64,000 nucleotides of DNA from Burkholderia thailandensis E264. Lineage in GTDB: Bacteria > Pseudomonadota > Gammaproteobacteria > Burkholderiales > Burkholderiaceae. Under the pieces are notes generated by a model, which searched no databases, had not been told where the DNA came from, and saw only the letters and a list, made by a program, of their open reading frames with translations. The position numbers and the translations under genes are program-made. Shown here piece after piece: positions 25,780 through 34,643 of the stretch (positions within the stretch are counted from its first letter, which is position 1; every line of letters begins with the position of its first letter). The stretch spans positions 1,736,001-1,800,000 of the forward strand of contig NC_007650.1 in NCBI RefSeq assembly GCF_000012365.1, written 5' to 3'.

Positions 25780-26737
25780 CTTTGCGCTCCGTCATGAACC
25801 TGCCCTCCGGCGCCTGCGCGTTCTTTTGCCTGCGCGTGTTGCCGTCGAGACCGCCGTCGATCGCCCACTCGGCGAACACGGTCGGGCCCGGCTCGAACTC
25901 GCGCGGCTGCCATGCGGGCGTCAGCATGTCCTCGTCCGCGTAATACTCGATGAGGCCGCCCGCCGGATTGCGGAAATACCAGAAGTACGCGGACGACACC
26001 GGATGCCGCCCCGGCCCGAGCTGCGTCTGCCAACCGCAACGGCTCACGTGCATCCCGCCGCCGAACACTTCGTGGATGTCGCGCACCGTGAACGCGACGT
26101 GGTTCAGGCCGCGCTTGGCCGTAGGCAGCGCGAGCAGGAACAGGTCGTGATGGCCGCCGTGCGGCGCGCAGCGCATGAACGCGCCGCGGCCCGGATAGCG
26201 ATCCGACGTCTCGAAGCCGAGCAGTTCGTGATAGAACGCCTCCTGCTCGGCGAGCCGGTTCGTGAAGAACACGACATGGCCGACCTCGATCGGCTCCGCG
26301 CGCTCGTAGATCGCGGCGGGTTGGTCGACGCGCAGCGTTTCGCCCCACACGTTCGGCAGCGAGCCCTTCACGTCGATCGCGCGCTTGCGCGTGACCTCGA
26401 TGCGGATCGCCATGCCGTTCGGATCGATGCAGCCGATCGCGTCGTCGGTCTCGTAGTGGCCCGGCTGGCCGGCGAGCCTGCCGCGCAGCGCGTCGAGCTC
26501 CGCCTTCGCGCCGACGCCCCACGTGACCTCGCGCAGCGTCGGGCCCGCCTCGAAAGCGGGCGGCAGAGACGGATCGCGTGCGTCGACGACGCGCACCGTG
26601 CAACCGTTCATCGTCTCGAAGCGCACGTGCGCTTCGTCGCGCGCGACCTCTTTCAAGCCCCAGTCCGCAAAGAAACGGCGGCACGTCGCGAGATCGGTCA
26701 CGCCGTAGGTAATCTGTTCGATGCCGAGAATGCTCAT
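25772..26737 (-). CDS. Extradiol ring-cleavage dioxygenase, VOC superfamily
   Basis: 321-aa two-domain type I extradiol dioxygenase related to 2,3-dihydroxybiphenyl and catechol 2,3-dioxygenases. It cleaves a catechol-type ring next to the hydroxyls using Fe(II). The 2-His-1-Glu ligands are in the second domain: His in EVGHVVFF near residue 152, His in GLNHVAFTVRD near residue 215 and Glu in GGLIEYYAD near residue 266. The N-terminal domain has lost these residues, as in the family. The last 40 residues are charged and variable. In the operon it lies between the aldehyde dehydrogenase and the reductase and supplies the ring-opening step. Confidence 0.85.
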   Translation of the reverse strand: MSILGIEQITYGVTDLATCRRFFADWGLKEVARDEAHVRFETMNGCTVRVVDARDPSLPPAFEAGPTLREVTWGVGAKAELDALRGRLAGQPGHYETDDAIGCIDPNGMAIRIEVTRKRAIDVKGSLPNVWGETLRVDQPAAIYERAEPIEVGHVVFFTNRLAEQEAFYHELLGFETSDRYPGRGAFMRCAPHGGHHDLFLLALPTAKRGLNHVAFTVRDIHEVFGGGMHVSRCGWQTQLGPGRHPVSSAYFWYFRNPAGGLIEYYADEDMLTPAWQPREFEPGPTVFAEWAIDGGLDGNTRRQKNAQAPEGRFMTERKDD

Positions 26738-26753
26738 GCGATGCTCCTCTCCG

Positions 26754-28244
26754 TCAGTTCGCCCACGGCAGCGGCGAATCGTTCAAGCCCCAGTAGAGGC
26801 TCTTCTGCTGCATGTACTCGCGAATCCCGAGGCTGCCTTTCTCGCGCCCCATCCCGCTTTCCTTCCAGCCCGAAAACGGCGTCGAGATCGAGAACTGCTT
26901 GTACGTATTGATCCACACGGTGCCCGCGTCGAGCGCGCGCGCGACGCGCCATGCGCGCTTGTAGTCGCGCGTCCAGATGCCGGCCGCGAGCCCGAATACG
27001 CTGTCGTTCGCCTCGGCGACGAGCGCCGCCTCATCGTCGAACGGCAGCGCAACGAGCACCGGCCCGAAAATTTCTTCCCGGCAAATCCGCGCGCGGTTCG
27101 ACAGGCCGTCGAGAATCGTCGGCAGGTAGAAGAAACCCGCGTCGCGGCCCTCGCCCGTCGGCCGCTCGCCGCCGCACAGCACGCGTGCGCCTTCGTCGCG
27201 GCCGAGCGCGACGTAACGCTCGACCGTGTCGCGATGCTGCGCGGTGATGAGCGGGCCCATCTGCGTGCGCTCGCTCGCCGGATCGCCGACGCGCAGCTTG
27301 CGCGCCGCGTCGACGAGGCGCGCGACGAACGCGTCGTAGATCGAGCGCTGGACGAACAGGCGCGAGCCCGCGATGCACGATTCGCCCGACGAGCTGAAGA
27401 TGCCGTACAGCACGCCGTTGACCGCGTGGTCGAGATCGGCGTCGCCGAACACGATCGTCGGCGACTTGCCGCCCAGCTCGAGCGACAGCGGCATCAGCTT
27501 CTCGGCCGCGAGCCGCGCGATCCCGCGGCCCACTTCGGTGCCGCCCGTGAACGACACCTTCTTCACGAGCGGATCGCGCACGAGCGCGTCGCCGATCACC
27601 GAGCCCTTGCCCGGCAGCACCGAGATCACGCCGCGCGGCACGCCCGCCTGCTCGCAGAGGCGCGCGAGCGCGAGCGACGCGAGCGGCGTCACCTCGGCCG
27701 GCTTCAGCACGACCGCGTTGCCGGCCGCGAGCGCGGGGCCGAGCTTCTGCGCATCGGACGCGATCGGCGAATTCCACGGCGTGATCGCCGCGACGACACC
27801 GAGCGGCTCGTGCACGCTCATCGACAGATAGTCGCCGCGCGACGGCGTCAGCGCCTCGTCGAGCGTCTCCGCGCACGCGGCGAAATAGCGGAAGGTATTC
27901 GCCGCGCTCGCGACGAGCGCGCGCGTCTCGTTGATCGGCTTGCCGTTGTCGCGCCGCTGCAGTTGCGCGAGCGCCTCGCGATTCGCGTGAATCAGATCGG
28001 CGACGCGGTACAGCACGCCCGCGCGCTGATGCGGCTTCAAGCCCGACCAGTTCGCTCGGCGCCACGCGGCGTCGGCCGCCTCGACCGCCTCGCGCGTGTC
28101 GGCCGCGTCGGCCATGTGGATCTCCGTGTTGAGCGAGCCGTCGGCCGGATAGAAGTTCGGCGTCGTCGCGCCGCGGCCGCGCCGCCACTCGCCGCCGATC
28201 AGAATGTCGCCCGACGGCACCAGGGAAGAATCGAATGCAGTCAT
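26754..28244 (-). CDS. NAD-dependent aldehyde dehydrogenase of the catabolic operon
   Basis: 496-aa ALDH. Visible motifs: TPWNSPIAS near residue 155 (cofactor and active-site Asn), FTGGTEVGR near residue 230, the general base in LELGGKSP near residue 255 and the nucleophilic Cys in GESCIAGSR near residue 289. Length is normal. Its best-known relatives in meta-cleavage operons oxidise 2-hydroxymuconic or 2-aminomuconic semialdehyde. Since a C-C hydrolase is also encoded, both branches of a meta pathway appear possible. It starts 21 bases downstream of the aspartate-dehydrogenase homologue. Confidence 0.88.
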   Translation of the reverse strand: MTAFDSSLVPSGDILIGGEWRRGRGATTPNFYPADGSLNTEIHMADAADTREAVEAADAAWRRANWSGLKPHQRAGVLYRVADLIHANREALAQLQRRDNGKPINETRALVASAANTFRYFAACAETLDEALTPSRGDYLSMSVHEPLGVVAAITPWNSPIASDAQKLGPALAAGNAVVLKPAEVTPLASLALARLCEQAGVPRGVISVLPGKGSVIGDALVRDPLVKKVSFTGGTEVGRGIARLAAEKLMPLSLELGGKSPTIVFGDADLDHAVNGVLYGIFSSSGESCIAGSRLFVQRSIYDAFVARLVDAARKLRVGDPASERTQMGPLITAQHRDTVERYVALGRDEGARVLCGGERPTGEGRDAGFFYLPTILDGLSNRARICREEIFGPVLVALPFDDEAALVAEANDSVFGLAAGIWTRDYKRAWRVARALDAGTVWINTYKQFSISTPFSGWKESGMGREKGSLGIREYMQQKSLYWGLNDSPLPWAN

Positions 28245-28265
28245 GATGATGGGTGTCCTAACCGT

Positions 28266-29081
28266 TCAGATCACGCAGTGCGACGCGCGGTTGCGCAGCG
28301 CGCGGATCGCGCTGAACGCCGTCAGCGCGGACGTTTTCGGGTTATCCGGCAGCGGCTTGCCGCTCATCTCGATCGACATCTCGCCGAACGCGCCGCGCGC
28401 GACGACCCGGTGCACGTTGCGCGTGACGGCCGGATCGGCGATCAGGCGCACTTTCGTCGCATCCAGCCCGACGCCCGCAAGCGCGACCGTCGCCGCGACG
28501 TTCGCGTTCTTCGGATAGAGCCGCGCCGCATCGCGCGCGCTGCCTTCGAAGATCGTCTGCTCGGCCGTCATCGCGCGCAGATCGCAGAGCGCCTCGGCCG
28601 GCGTGCCGAGCCAGCCGAGCGGCGGCTTGCGGCCGATGTACTGCACTTCGTCGAGGCCGCCCTGCTTCGCGGCCGCGAGCGCGTCGACGCCGCCGATCGC
28701 GCCCGACAGCAGCGTGAGCGTCGCGCCGCCTTCGTCGGCCGCTTCCGACAGCGCGTCGAGCAGCGCGAGGTCGGACAGCGCGCCGATCGACGCGACCGCG
28801 CAATCGGTGCCCGCCCTCAGGAGCGGCACCACGTGGTCGACGAGCGCGCCATGCCCCGCGCACTCGAGCGCGAACTGCGGACGGTATGCGAGCGCGTCGA
28901 CCGACGACACGACGTCGACGCGCTCGCCGAGCGCGCCGCGCACCGCATCGCATTGGTGCTCGGGCACGATCACGTGTGCGACGCGCAGCGCGGCGTCGTG
29001 CTCGACCGCGCGATAGACGGCCGCGCCGATCGCGCCGAAGCCGATCATCGCGACGTCGACGGGAGCGTGAGCGTTACGCAT
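28266..29081 (-). CDS. Aspartate dehydrogenase family protein
   Basis: 271-aa NAD(P)-dependent dehydrogenase of the NadX family. The Rossmann motif is [11 protein letters not shown] at residues 12-22. Other conserved segments are LECAGHGAL near residue 92, [13 protein letters not shown] near residue 145, [13 protein letters not shown] near residue 190 and the C-terminal NVHRV...PDNPKTS segment with the family His. NadX oxidises L-aspartate to iminosuccinate or runs in reverse, fixing ammonia into oxaloacetate. Its place in an aromatic-ring operon, overlapping the TPP-enzyme stop by eight bases, is unexpected. It may handle an amino or imino acid released from a nitrogen-containing ring, or recycle ammonia. 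Confidence 0.85.
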   Translation of the reverse strand: MRNAHAPVDVAMIGFGAIGAAVYRAVEHDAALRVAHVIVPEHQCDAVRGALGERVDVVSSVDALAYRPQFALECAGHGALVDHVVPLLRAGTDCAVASIGALSDLALLDALSEAADEGGATLTLLSGAIGGVDALAAAKQGGLDEVQYIGRKPPLGWLGTPAEALCDLRAMTAEQTIFEGSARDAARLYPKNANVAATVALAGVGLDATKVRLIADPAVTRNVHRVVARGAFGEMSIEMSGKPLPDNPKTSALTAFSAIRALRNRASHCVI

Positions 29082-30747
29082 ACTGACGCTCCGCGGGCGT
29101 GTCCTTCTTGACGGGCGGCCCCGCGAACGCGGCCGCGAACGAACCGACCGACAACATGTCGACCTCGACGAGCACCGGGCCTTCGTGCGCGAGCCCCTCG
29201 CGAACGATGCGCTCCGCGTCGTCGAGCGACGTGATCCGGTGATGCGCGAGCTTCAGGCTCGCGCAGAACTGCGCGAAATCCGGCTGATGCAGATCGACGT
29301 AGCAGCGGCGGCCGCCGTACTGCGCGTCCTGGATGTTGCGGATCACGCCGTAGCACTGGTCGTTCATCAGCACGATCATCACGTTCGCGTTTTCCTGCAC
29401 GGCGGTCGCGAGCTCGCCGACGTTGACCATCAGGCCGCCGTCGCCGACGAGGCACACAGTCTTCGCCGCCGCGCCGGCGAGCGCCGCGCCGATCGCCATC
29501 TGCATCCCCTGCCCGATCCCGCCGCCCAGCGCATGCACGCCCGCGCGCGGCTCGAAGATCCTGAGCAGGCGGTTGCCCCACGTGCTGTTCGAGATCGTCA
29601 CGTCGCGCACCCAGTTGTAGTCGCGGCCAAGCGCCTGCTGCAGCGTGTCGACGAGGCGCTTGTACGGGCCGAGCCCCTTGCCGACTTCGGCGACGGCCGC
29701 CTCCCGCGCGGCCGCGAGATCGTCGGCGAAGCGCGGATCGACGGCGAGCTTGCCTTCGAGCCGGTCGGCGAGCTCGGCGAGCACGCGCTTCGCATCGCCG
29801 TGCACGAACAGATCGTTGCGATAGCCGCGGTTGTCGGCGAGCGCGTCGGCATCGACGCGGAACAGCGGGCTCGGCAGCGCGAGCTTGTACTTCAGCGTCT
29901 CGTTGCCGCGCAGCCGCGAACCCACCACGACGAGCGCGTCGCACGTCTTGTAGAAGCGCTCGACGGCCGCGTGCACGTTGAATGCGCCGAGCGTCGCCGG
30001 ATGATCCTCGGGCAGCACGCCGCGCCCCTGTACGCTCGTGACGACGCCGAAGCCGAGCGCGACGAGCCGCTCGACTTCCGCGCGCGCGTGCCGCGCGCCG
30101 CCGCCGAGCCACAGCAGCGGCCGGCGCGCGTTCGCGAGACGCTCGGCGAGCTGCGCGACGCGCGCGCTATCGTGCTCGCGCACCGCGACGTGCGGCGGCG
30201 CGAGGTCGTCCGGCCACTCGATCTCGGCCGCCTGGATGTCGATCGGAATCTCGACCGACACGGGGCCGCTCGGTGCGGTCATCGCGACACGCACCGCCTC
30301 GCGGATCGTCGGCAGCACGGTTTCGACCGTGCGCACGCGATACGCGGCCTTCGAGATCGCGTTGAGCATCGACAGTTGATCCGGCGCTTCGTGGATGTAC
30401 GCGAGATCCTGATCGAGATAAGGCGTCTCGATCTGCCCGGTGATGTGCACGAGCGCGGTGCCGGCCGTCAGCGCCTCGACCATCGCGCCCGCCGCGTTGC
30501 CCGCCGCGGTGCCCGTGCTCGTGAACGCGACGCCGAGCCCGCCCGACACGCGCGCGAGGCCGTCTGCCATGTTGACGGCGCCCGCCTCGCCGCGCGCGCC
30601 GACGTAGCGGATCTTGCCGCGGGTATGGATCGCGTCGAGGATCGGCATGTTGTGAATCGAGATCACGCCGAAGGCGGTTTTCACGCCGCATTGTTCGAGG
30701 AAGGCGGCAATCAGCTCGCCGACCGTGGTCGTGGTTTTGTTAGACAT
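29074..30747 (-). CDS. Thiamine-diphosphate-dependent enzyme (acetolactate synthase/decarboxylase superfamily)
   Basis: 557-aa ThDP enzyme with three domains in the order Pyr (1-170), central (185-320) and PP (350-530). The catalytic Glu is in [14 protein letters not shown] near residue 50. The Mg-ThDP motif [15 protein letters not shown]...NDQ is near residue 425. It lacks features that single out acetolactate synthase, so it may be a 2-oxoacid decarboxylase, a carboligase or a C-C hydrolase acting on a ring-derived 2-oxo compound. ATG 30747 follows AGGAGG by 11 bases and lies inside the end of the SDR gene (8-base overlap); an in-frame TTG at 30756 is the alternative. Confidence 0.87.
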   Translation of the reverse strand: MSNKTTTTVGELIAAFLEQCGVKTAFGVISIHNMPILDAIHTRGKIRYVGARGEAGAVNMADGLARVSGGLGVAFTSTGTAAGNAAGAMVEALTAGTALVHITGQIETPYLDQDLAYIHEAPDQLSMLNAISKAAYRVRTVETVLPTIREAVRVAMTAPSGPVSVEIPIDIQAAEIEWPDDLAPPHVAVREHDSARVAQLAERLANARRPLLWLGGGARHARAEVERLVALGFGVVTSVQGRGVLPEDHPATLGAFNVHAAVERFYKTCDALVVVGSRLRGNETLKYKLALPSPLFRVDADALADNRGYRNDLFVHGDAKRVLAELADRLEGKLAVDPRFADDLAAAREAAVAEVGKGLGPYKRLVDTLQQALGRDYNWVRDVTISNSTWGNRLLRIFEPRAGVHALGGGIGQGMQMAIGAALAGAAAKTVCLVGDGGLMVNVGELATAVQENANVMIVLMNDQCYGVIRNIQDAQYGGRRCYVDLHQPDFAQFCASLKLAHHRITSLDDAERIVREGLAHEGPVLVEVDMLSVGSFAAAFAGPPVKKDTPAERQYA

Positions 30748-31537
30748 GGCGTGCAAAGCCTCCTGATACGTCGATATGGCTGCCCGTCGTGTACGACGAC
30801 AGATTCGTTGCTAGATAAAAGAGCGCCCACGCGGCCTCGCCGGGCCGGCCGAAACGCGCAAGCGGAATGTTCTTCTTCGCGGCGAGCGCGGCCGTCCACG
30901 CTTCCCACGATTCGCCCGGTGCGGCCTGCGCGTCGTAACGCCGCCGCCACTGTCCCGATTCGACGATGCCGATCAGGATCGAGTTGACGCGGATGCGCTC
31001 GGGCGCAAGCTCGTTCGCGAGCGATTTGACGAGGCTCAGCACGCCCGCGCGCGCCGACGACGTCGCGACCATGTGCGGCTCCGGCTGCAGCGCGAGCAGC
31101 GAGTTCACGCAGGTAATCGTCGGCGCGACCGACGCGCGCAGCAGCGGCAGGAACGCGCGCGTCGGACGGACGACGCTGAAGTACTTCAGTTCGAGCTCGT
31201 CGCGCCACGCGTCGTCCGTCGTGTCCGCGAACGTCGACACGCGCCCCTGGCCCGCGTTGTTGACGAGCATGTCGGCGCCGCCGAAGCGCTCGGCGACAGC
31301 CTGCGCGAACGCATTCACGTCGGCCTCGTCGAGCACGTCGCAGCGCGCGGCGAGCACGCGCTCGCGCGGAAACTGCTGCGCGAGCCGCGCTTGCGCGCTC
31401 GCGAGCCGCTCGTCGCTGCGGCCGCATATCGCGACCGACGCGCCCGCGCGCAAGAAAAGCTCGGCGCTCGCGTAGCCGATTCCGGACGAGCCGCCCGTCA
31501 CCACCGCGACCTGCCCGCTCAAATCGATCTGGATCAT
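30740..31537 (-). CDS. SDR-family protein lacking the catalytic Tyr and Lys
   Basis: 265-aa protein with an intact SDR Rossmann fold: TGGSSGIG at residues 14-21, LVNNAGQG near residue 92, CVNSLL with the catalytic-type Ser near residue 144, and RIRVNSI. At the active site the YxxxK motif is replaced by T-S-S-A-R (Thr in place of Tyr, Arg in place of Lys), with normal spacing from the Ser. The flanking SLVKSLANELAPERIRVN text aligns well, so this is substitution and not misalignment. It may have another chemistry, such as a lyase or isomerase, or bind without catalysis. Its start overlaps the IclR stop by four bases. Confidence 0.85.
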   Translation of the reverse strand: MIQIDLSGQVAVVTGGSSGIGYASAELFLRAGASVAICGRSDERLASAQARLAQQFPRERVLAARCDVLDEADVNAFAQAVAERFGGADMLVNNAGQGRVSTFADTTDDAWRDELELKYFSVVRPTRAFLPLLRASVAPTITCVNSLLALQPEPHMVATSSARAGVLSLVKSLANELAPERIRVNSILIGIVESGQWRRRYDAQAAPGESWEAWTAALAAKKNIPLARFGRPGEAAWALFYLATNLSSYTTGSHIDVSGGFARHV

Positions 31538-32388
31538 CGCAATCCCAATGCCTTCAAGTAGGTGTTTTCGTCGTCGGACCGGTAATTGAGCCGCCGAGAC
31601 AGCTCGGCCGCCGCACGCACGACCTTGTCGATCAGCCCGTCGGCGACGAGCGACGCATCGATCTCCGGCCTCGGCACCGTCACCGTGACGACTGCGACGA
31701 TCCGGCTCGCCTCGTTGCGCACGGGCGCCGTGACGACCGAGATGTCGCGCTCGAACGCCGAGTTGCCGATGCCGTAGCCGCGGCGCGCGTCGGCACGGAT
31801 CACGTCGAACAGCGCATCGACGGTCTCGGGCGTCGCCTTCGTCACGCGTTCGAGCGCCCGCTCCGGATACAGCGTGCGCAACTCCGCGAGCGTCAGGTCG
31901 CCCATCAGCACGTGGCCGTGCGTCGTCGCGTGCGCGGGCAGGCGCGTGCCGACGTTCACCCGCACCGAGCCGAACGCGTGCCCCGCGTTTTGCGCCTTTG
32001 CGACGAACACGACATCGCGGCCGTCGCGGATCACGATGTGCGCAGTGAAGCCTGTCGCGTCGCGCAAGCCCTCGATCACCGGCAAACCGAGATCGGTCAG
32101 CTCGAGCGAGCTCAGGTATTCGAAGCCGAGGCGCAGCACCGCGACGCCGAGGCGATAGTTGCGATCCTTGTCCGCGCGCTCGAGAAAGCCCAGCGATTCG
32201 AGCGTCTGCAGCAGACGGAACACCGTCGTGCGCGGAATGCCGAGCCGCTTCGACAGCTCCGGCGCGCCGAGCACTGGCTCGCGCGGCGAGAACTCGGCGA
32301 GGATCCGCAGCCCGCGCTCGAGCCCAGGCACGACGTAGTTCGAATCGTTACGCGCGTCGTCGGCGTCCTTCAGCAGCGGCTCGCTCAT
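31534..32388 (-). CDS. IclR-family transcriptional regulator embedded in the catabolic operon
   Basis: 284-aa IclR regulator. The winged helix-turn-helix is near residues 20-85 (GLERGLRILAEF, PELSKRLGIPRTTVFRLLQ). The effector domain follows (THGHVLMGDLTLAELRTLYP; DISVVTAPVRNE). ATG 32388 overlaps the hydrolase stop by four bases, so the regulator is made from the operon it presumably controls. It is a close paralogue of the IclR protein at 38200-39150, with near-identical text around the recognition helix and the GTRLPAHAT loop. Both likely read the GTTCC-N6-GGAAC sites at 36406 and 36693. Confidence 0.9.
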   Translation of the reverse strand: MSEPLLKDADDARNDSNYVVPGLERGLRILAEFSPREPVLGAPELSKRLGIPRTTVFRLLQTLESLGFLERADKDRNYRLGVAVLRLGFEYLSSLELTDLGLPVIEGLRDATGFTAHIVIRDGRDVVFVAKAQNAGHAFGSVRVNVGTRLPAHATTHGHVLMGDLTLAELRTLYPERALERVTKATPETVDALFDVIRADARRGYGIGNSAFERDISVVTAPVRNEASRIVAVVTVTVPRPEIDASLVADGLIDKVVRAAAELSRRLNYRSDDENTYLKALGLR

Positions 32389-33290
32389 GCCGCACCTCGC
32401 GATCCGTCGCATTGACGGCAAAATGCGTCGATCAACGCGTTGTATGCATCCGGCGCTTCGACATAGCCGGCATGGCCCGCGCGCGGGATCACCTGCAACC
32501 CGGCGCCCGCTGCCCGCGCGATCCGCTCGCACGCGGCGGGCGGCGTGATCGTATCGTCGGCGCCGACCGCGACCGCGACGCGGCCGCGATAATGCGCGAG
32601 ATCGGACGCGAGGTCCGCGTTCGCGAGCAGGTGCGTCGCCTGCGCATAGCCGGCGGGCACGATGCGCGCCATGTTCCAGCGCACCCACGCGCGCGCGGCG
32701 TCGCTCGCCTGCGCGGACAGCATGTTTGCGCTGCGCTCGGCGGCGAGCCCTTGCGGGCCGAGCGACGCGAGCAGCGCGAGGCGGCTGTCGCGCCGCTCGG
32801 CCCGCACGTCGGCGGGTGCGCCGCCGTAGCCGCCCGCCGGAGAAATCAGCAGCAATCCCGAAAGACGCTCGCCCGCTTGCCGCGCGAACGCGCCGGCGAC
32901 GATCGCGCCGAGCGAATGGCCGACGAGCACGCAGCGTTCGATCCGCAGCGCGTCGAGCCACGCGGCGAGCGACGCCGCGTAGTCGGATGCGACAGGCGAA
33001 TCGGCCGCGACGCGCGACGAGACGCCATAGCCCGGCGCGTCCCACGCGAGCGCGCGACGCGTCGCGCCGAGCGCATCGAGTTGACGCACCCACGACGCCG
33101 CACCCGATCCGATCCCGTGCAGCAACACGACGGGATCGCGCCCGGCATGCGCTGCGTACGCTGCGCCCGCTTCGCGATAGCCGATCGTACGCGCGCCGCC
33201 TGCGGCCGCGCGCCGCTCGGCAAAGCGTTCGAGCAGCGCGGCGAACGGCGTCGCGCTCGCATCGGTAGTCGTCGTGGAGATTGCGCTCAT
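32385..33290 (-). CDS. Alpha/beta hydrolase, meta-cleavage-product hydrolase-like
   Basis: 301-aa alpha/beta hydrolase with a complete Ser-Asp-His set: nucleophile Ser in LVGHSLGA near residue 124, Asp in GADDTITP near residue 243 and His in RAGHAGYVEAP near residue 271. LLHGIGSGAASW near residue 57 supplies the oxyanion hole. Hydrolases in extradiol operons cleave the C-C bond of the meta-cleavage product, which is the likely role here. Ester or amide hydrolysis upstream in the pathway cannot be excluded. It lies between the cupin (16-base gap) and the IclR gene (4-base overlap). Confidence 0.85.
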   Translation of the reverse strand: MSAISTTTTDASATPFAALLERFAERRAAAGGARTIGYREAGAAYAAHAGRDPVVLLHGIGSGAASWVRQLDALGATRRALAWDAPGYGVSSRVAADSPVASDYAASLAAWLDALRIERCVLVGHSLGAIVAGAFARQAGERLSGLLLISPAGGYGGAPADVRAERRDSRLALLASLGPQGLAAERSANMLSAQASDAARAWVRWNMARIVPAGYAQATHLLANADLASDLAHYRGRVAVAVGADDTITPPAACERIARAAGAGLQVIPRAGHAGYVEAPDAYNALIDAFCRQCDGSRGAA

Positions 33291-33306
33291 CGTCGTCGCC
33301 CGTGCA

Positions 33307-33834
33307 TCAGCGCTTGATCTTCGCGAGCGGCGAATCCGGCGGATACGTCGGCGTGATCGGCTTCGGCGAGCCGAGCATCACGCACATCAGCGCGTCTTCC
33401 TCGCCGACGTTGATTTCGGTCCGATAGACGCCGGGCGGCACCGAGATCAGGTCGCGTTCGCCGAGCACCGCTTCCCACGTCTCGCCGTCGCGCTCGCAGA
33501 TCACCTTCATCTTGCCGCGCAGCACGAAGAAGATCTCCTCGACGTCGATATGAATGTGGCTCGGGCCGACGTTGCCGGCCGGAATCACCATCGTCGAAAA
33601 CGTGAAGCCGCCCGCGGGCACCGTGTTCGCGTCCTTCGCGACGCCCGTGCCGCCCGTGCCCACGTAGCGCATTTGCGCACGGCGGTATTTCGGATCGAAA
33701 TCGGCCTGGAATTTCAGCGCGTCCCAGTCGTAACGGCGCGTCTCGAAGCGCGCGACGCGCCCGTCCATCCATTCGGCGAAGCTCTCGCCCGCCGGCTGGT
33801 CCCACGATTTACGCTCGATATCGGCGTCCGCCAT
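33307..33834 (-). CDS. Cupin-domain protein with altered second metal motif
   Basis: 175-aa single-domain cupin. Motif 1 is intact (H-I-H-x3-E-E in PSHIHIDVEEIFFVLRG). Motif 2 reads VPPGVYRTEIN, with Arg where the metal-binding His of PxGxxHxxxN normally sits. The protein would therefore bind metal weakly or with a different ligand set, or act as an isomerase or binding protein. ATG 33834 has AAGGAGA about 6 bases upstream; an ATG two codons earlier is too close to that site. Position between SDR and hydrolase places it in the pathway, with its step unknown. Confidence 0.8.
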   Translation of the reverse strand: MADADIERKSWDQPAGESFAEWMDGRVARFETRRYDWDALKFQADFDPKYRRAQMRYVGTGGTGVAKDANTVPAGGFTFSTMVIPAGNVGPSHIHIDVEEIFFVLRGKMKVICERDGETWEAVLGERDLISVPPGVYRTEINVGEEDALMCVMLGSPKPITPTYPPDSPLAKIKR

Positions 33835-33872
33835 CGTCATCTCCTTCAAGAGTGCTAAGTGCTAACAATCGA

Positions 33873-34643
33873 TCAATGCATCACGAAGCCGCCGTTCACG
33901 GGCAGCAGTTGCCCCGTGACGAAGCGTGCGGCGTCGGACAGCAGGAACAGCGCCGGCCCGGTCACGTCGGCCGGCGTTTGCGCGCGCGGCAGCGCGCGGC
34001 CCTGCAGGTAATACTGGTGGCGTTCGGCGGGCACGTAGGCGGTCGCCTCGACTTCGGTCAGGCCCGGCGCGATCGCGTTGACCGTCACGCCCTGCTCGCC
34101 GAACTCGCGCGCGAGCGCGTGCGTCATCGCGATCACCGCGCCCTTGCTCGCGACATAGGCGAGCAGCTTCGGCGCGCCCCACAACGCGGTGTCGGACGCG
34201 AGATTCACGATCGCGCCGCGCCCCGAGCGCACGAGATGCGGCAGCGCCGCGTTGCACGCGAGCCAGACGCCGCGCACGTTGACGTTCATCACCGAGTCCC
34301 ACATGCCGATCGAAAGCTCGGCCGCGCGCTTGCCGCCCGAATTCGTGATCGCCGCGTTATTGACGAGGCCGTCGATGCCGCCGAGCACGCGTGCGCCTTC
34401 GTCGACGAAGGCGGCGACGCTTGCCGGCTCCGCGAGGTCGAGCGCGACGAAATGCGCGTCGTGGCCCGCATCGCGCAAACGCTGCGCGAGCGCGCGGCCT
34501 TGCGCGTCGAGCACGTCGCCGAACGCGACCTTCGCGCCCGCCGCGACGAGCGCCTCGACGAACGCCGCGCCGAGCCCGCGCGCACCGCCCGTGACGAGCA
34601 CGCGGCGGCCCGCGAGCGCGATCGCCTGCATGGGCGCGCTCAT
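33873..34643 (-). CDS. SDR-family dehydrogenase, probable cis-dihydrodiol dehydrogenase
   Basis: 256-aa classical SDR with TGGARGLG at residues 18-25, LVNNAAIT near residue 92, a catalytic Ser in VNLASDTA near residue 148 and the pair Tyr/Lys in YVASK near residue 163. Its start overlaps the Rieske oxygenase stop by four bases. In oxygenase operons the SDR next to the oxygenase usually re-aromatises the cis-dihydrodiol to a catechol, and that is the most likely job here. In contrast to the SDR at 30740, all active-site residues are present. Confidence 0.87.
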   Translation of the reverse strand: MSAPMQAIALAGRRVLVTGGARGLGAAFVEALVAAGAKVAFGDVLDAQGRALAQRLRDAGHDAHFVALDLAEPASVAAFVDEGARVLGGIDGLVNNAAITNSGGKRAAELSIGMWDSVMNVNVRGVWLACNAALPHLVRSGRGAIVNLASDTALWGAPKLLAYVASKGAVIAMTHALAREFGEQGVTVNAIAPGLTEVEATAYVPAERHQYYLQGRALPRAQTPADVTGPALFLLSDAARFVTGQLLPVNGGFVMH

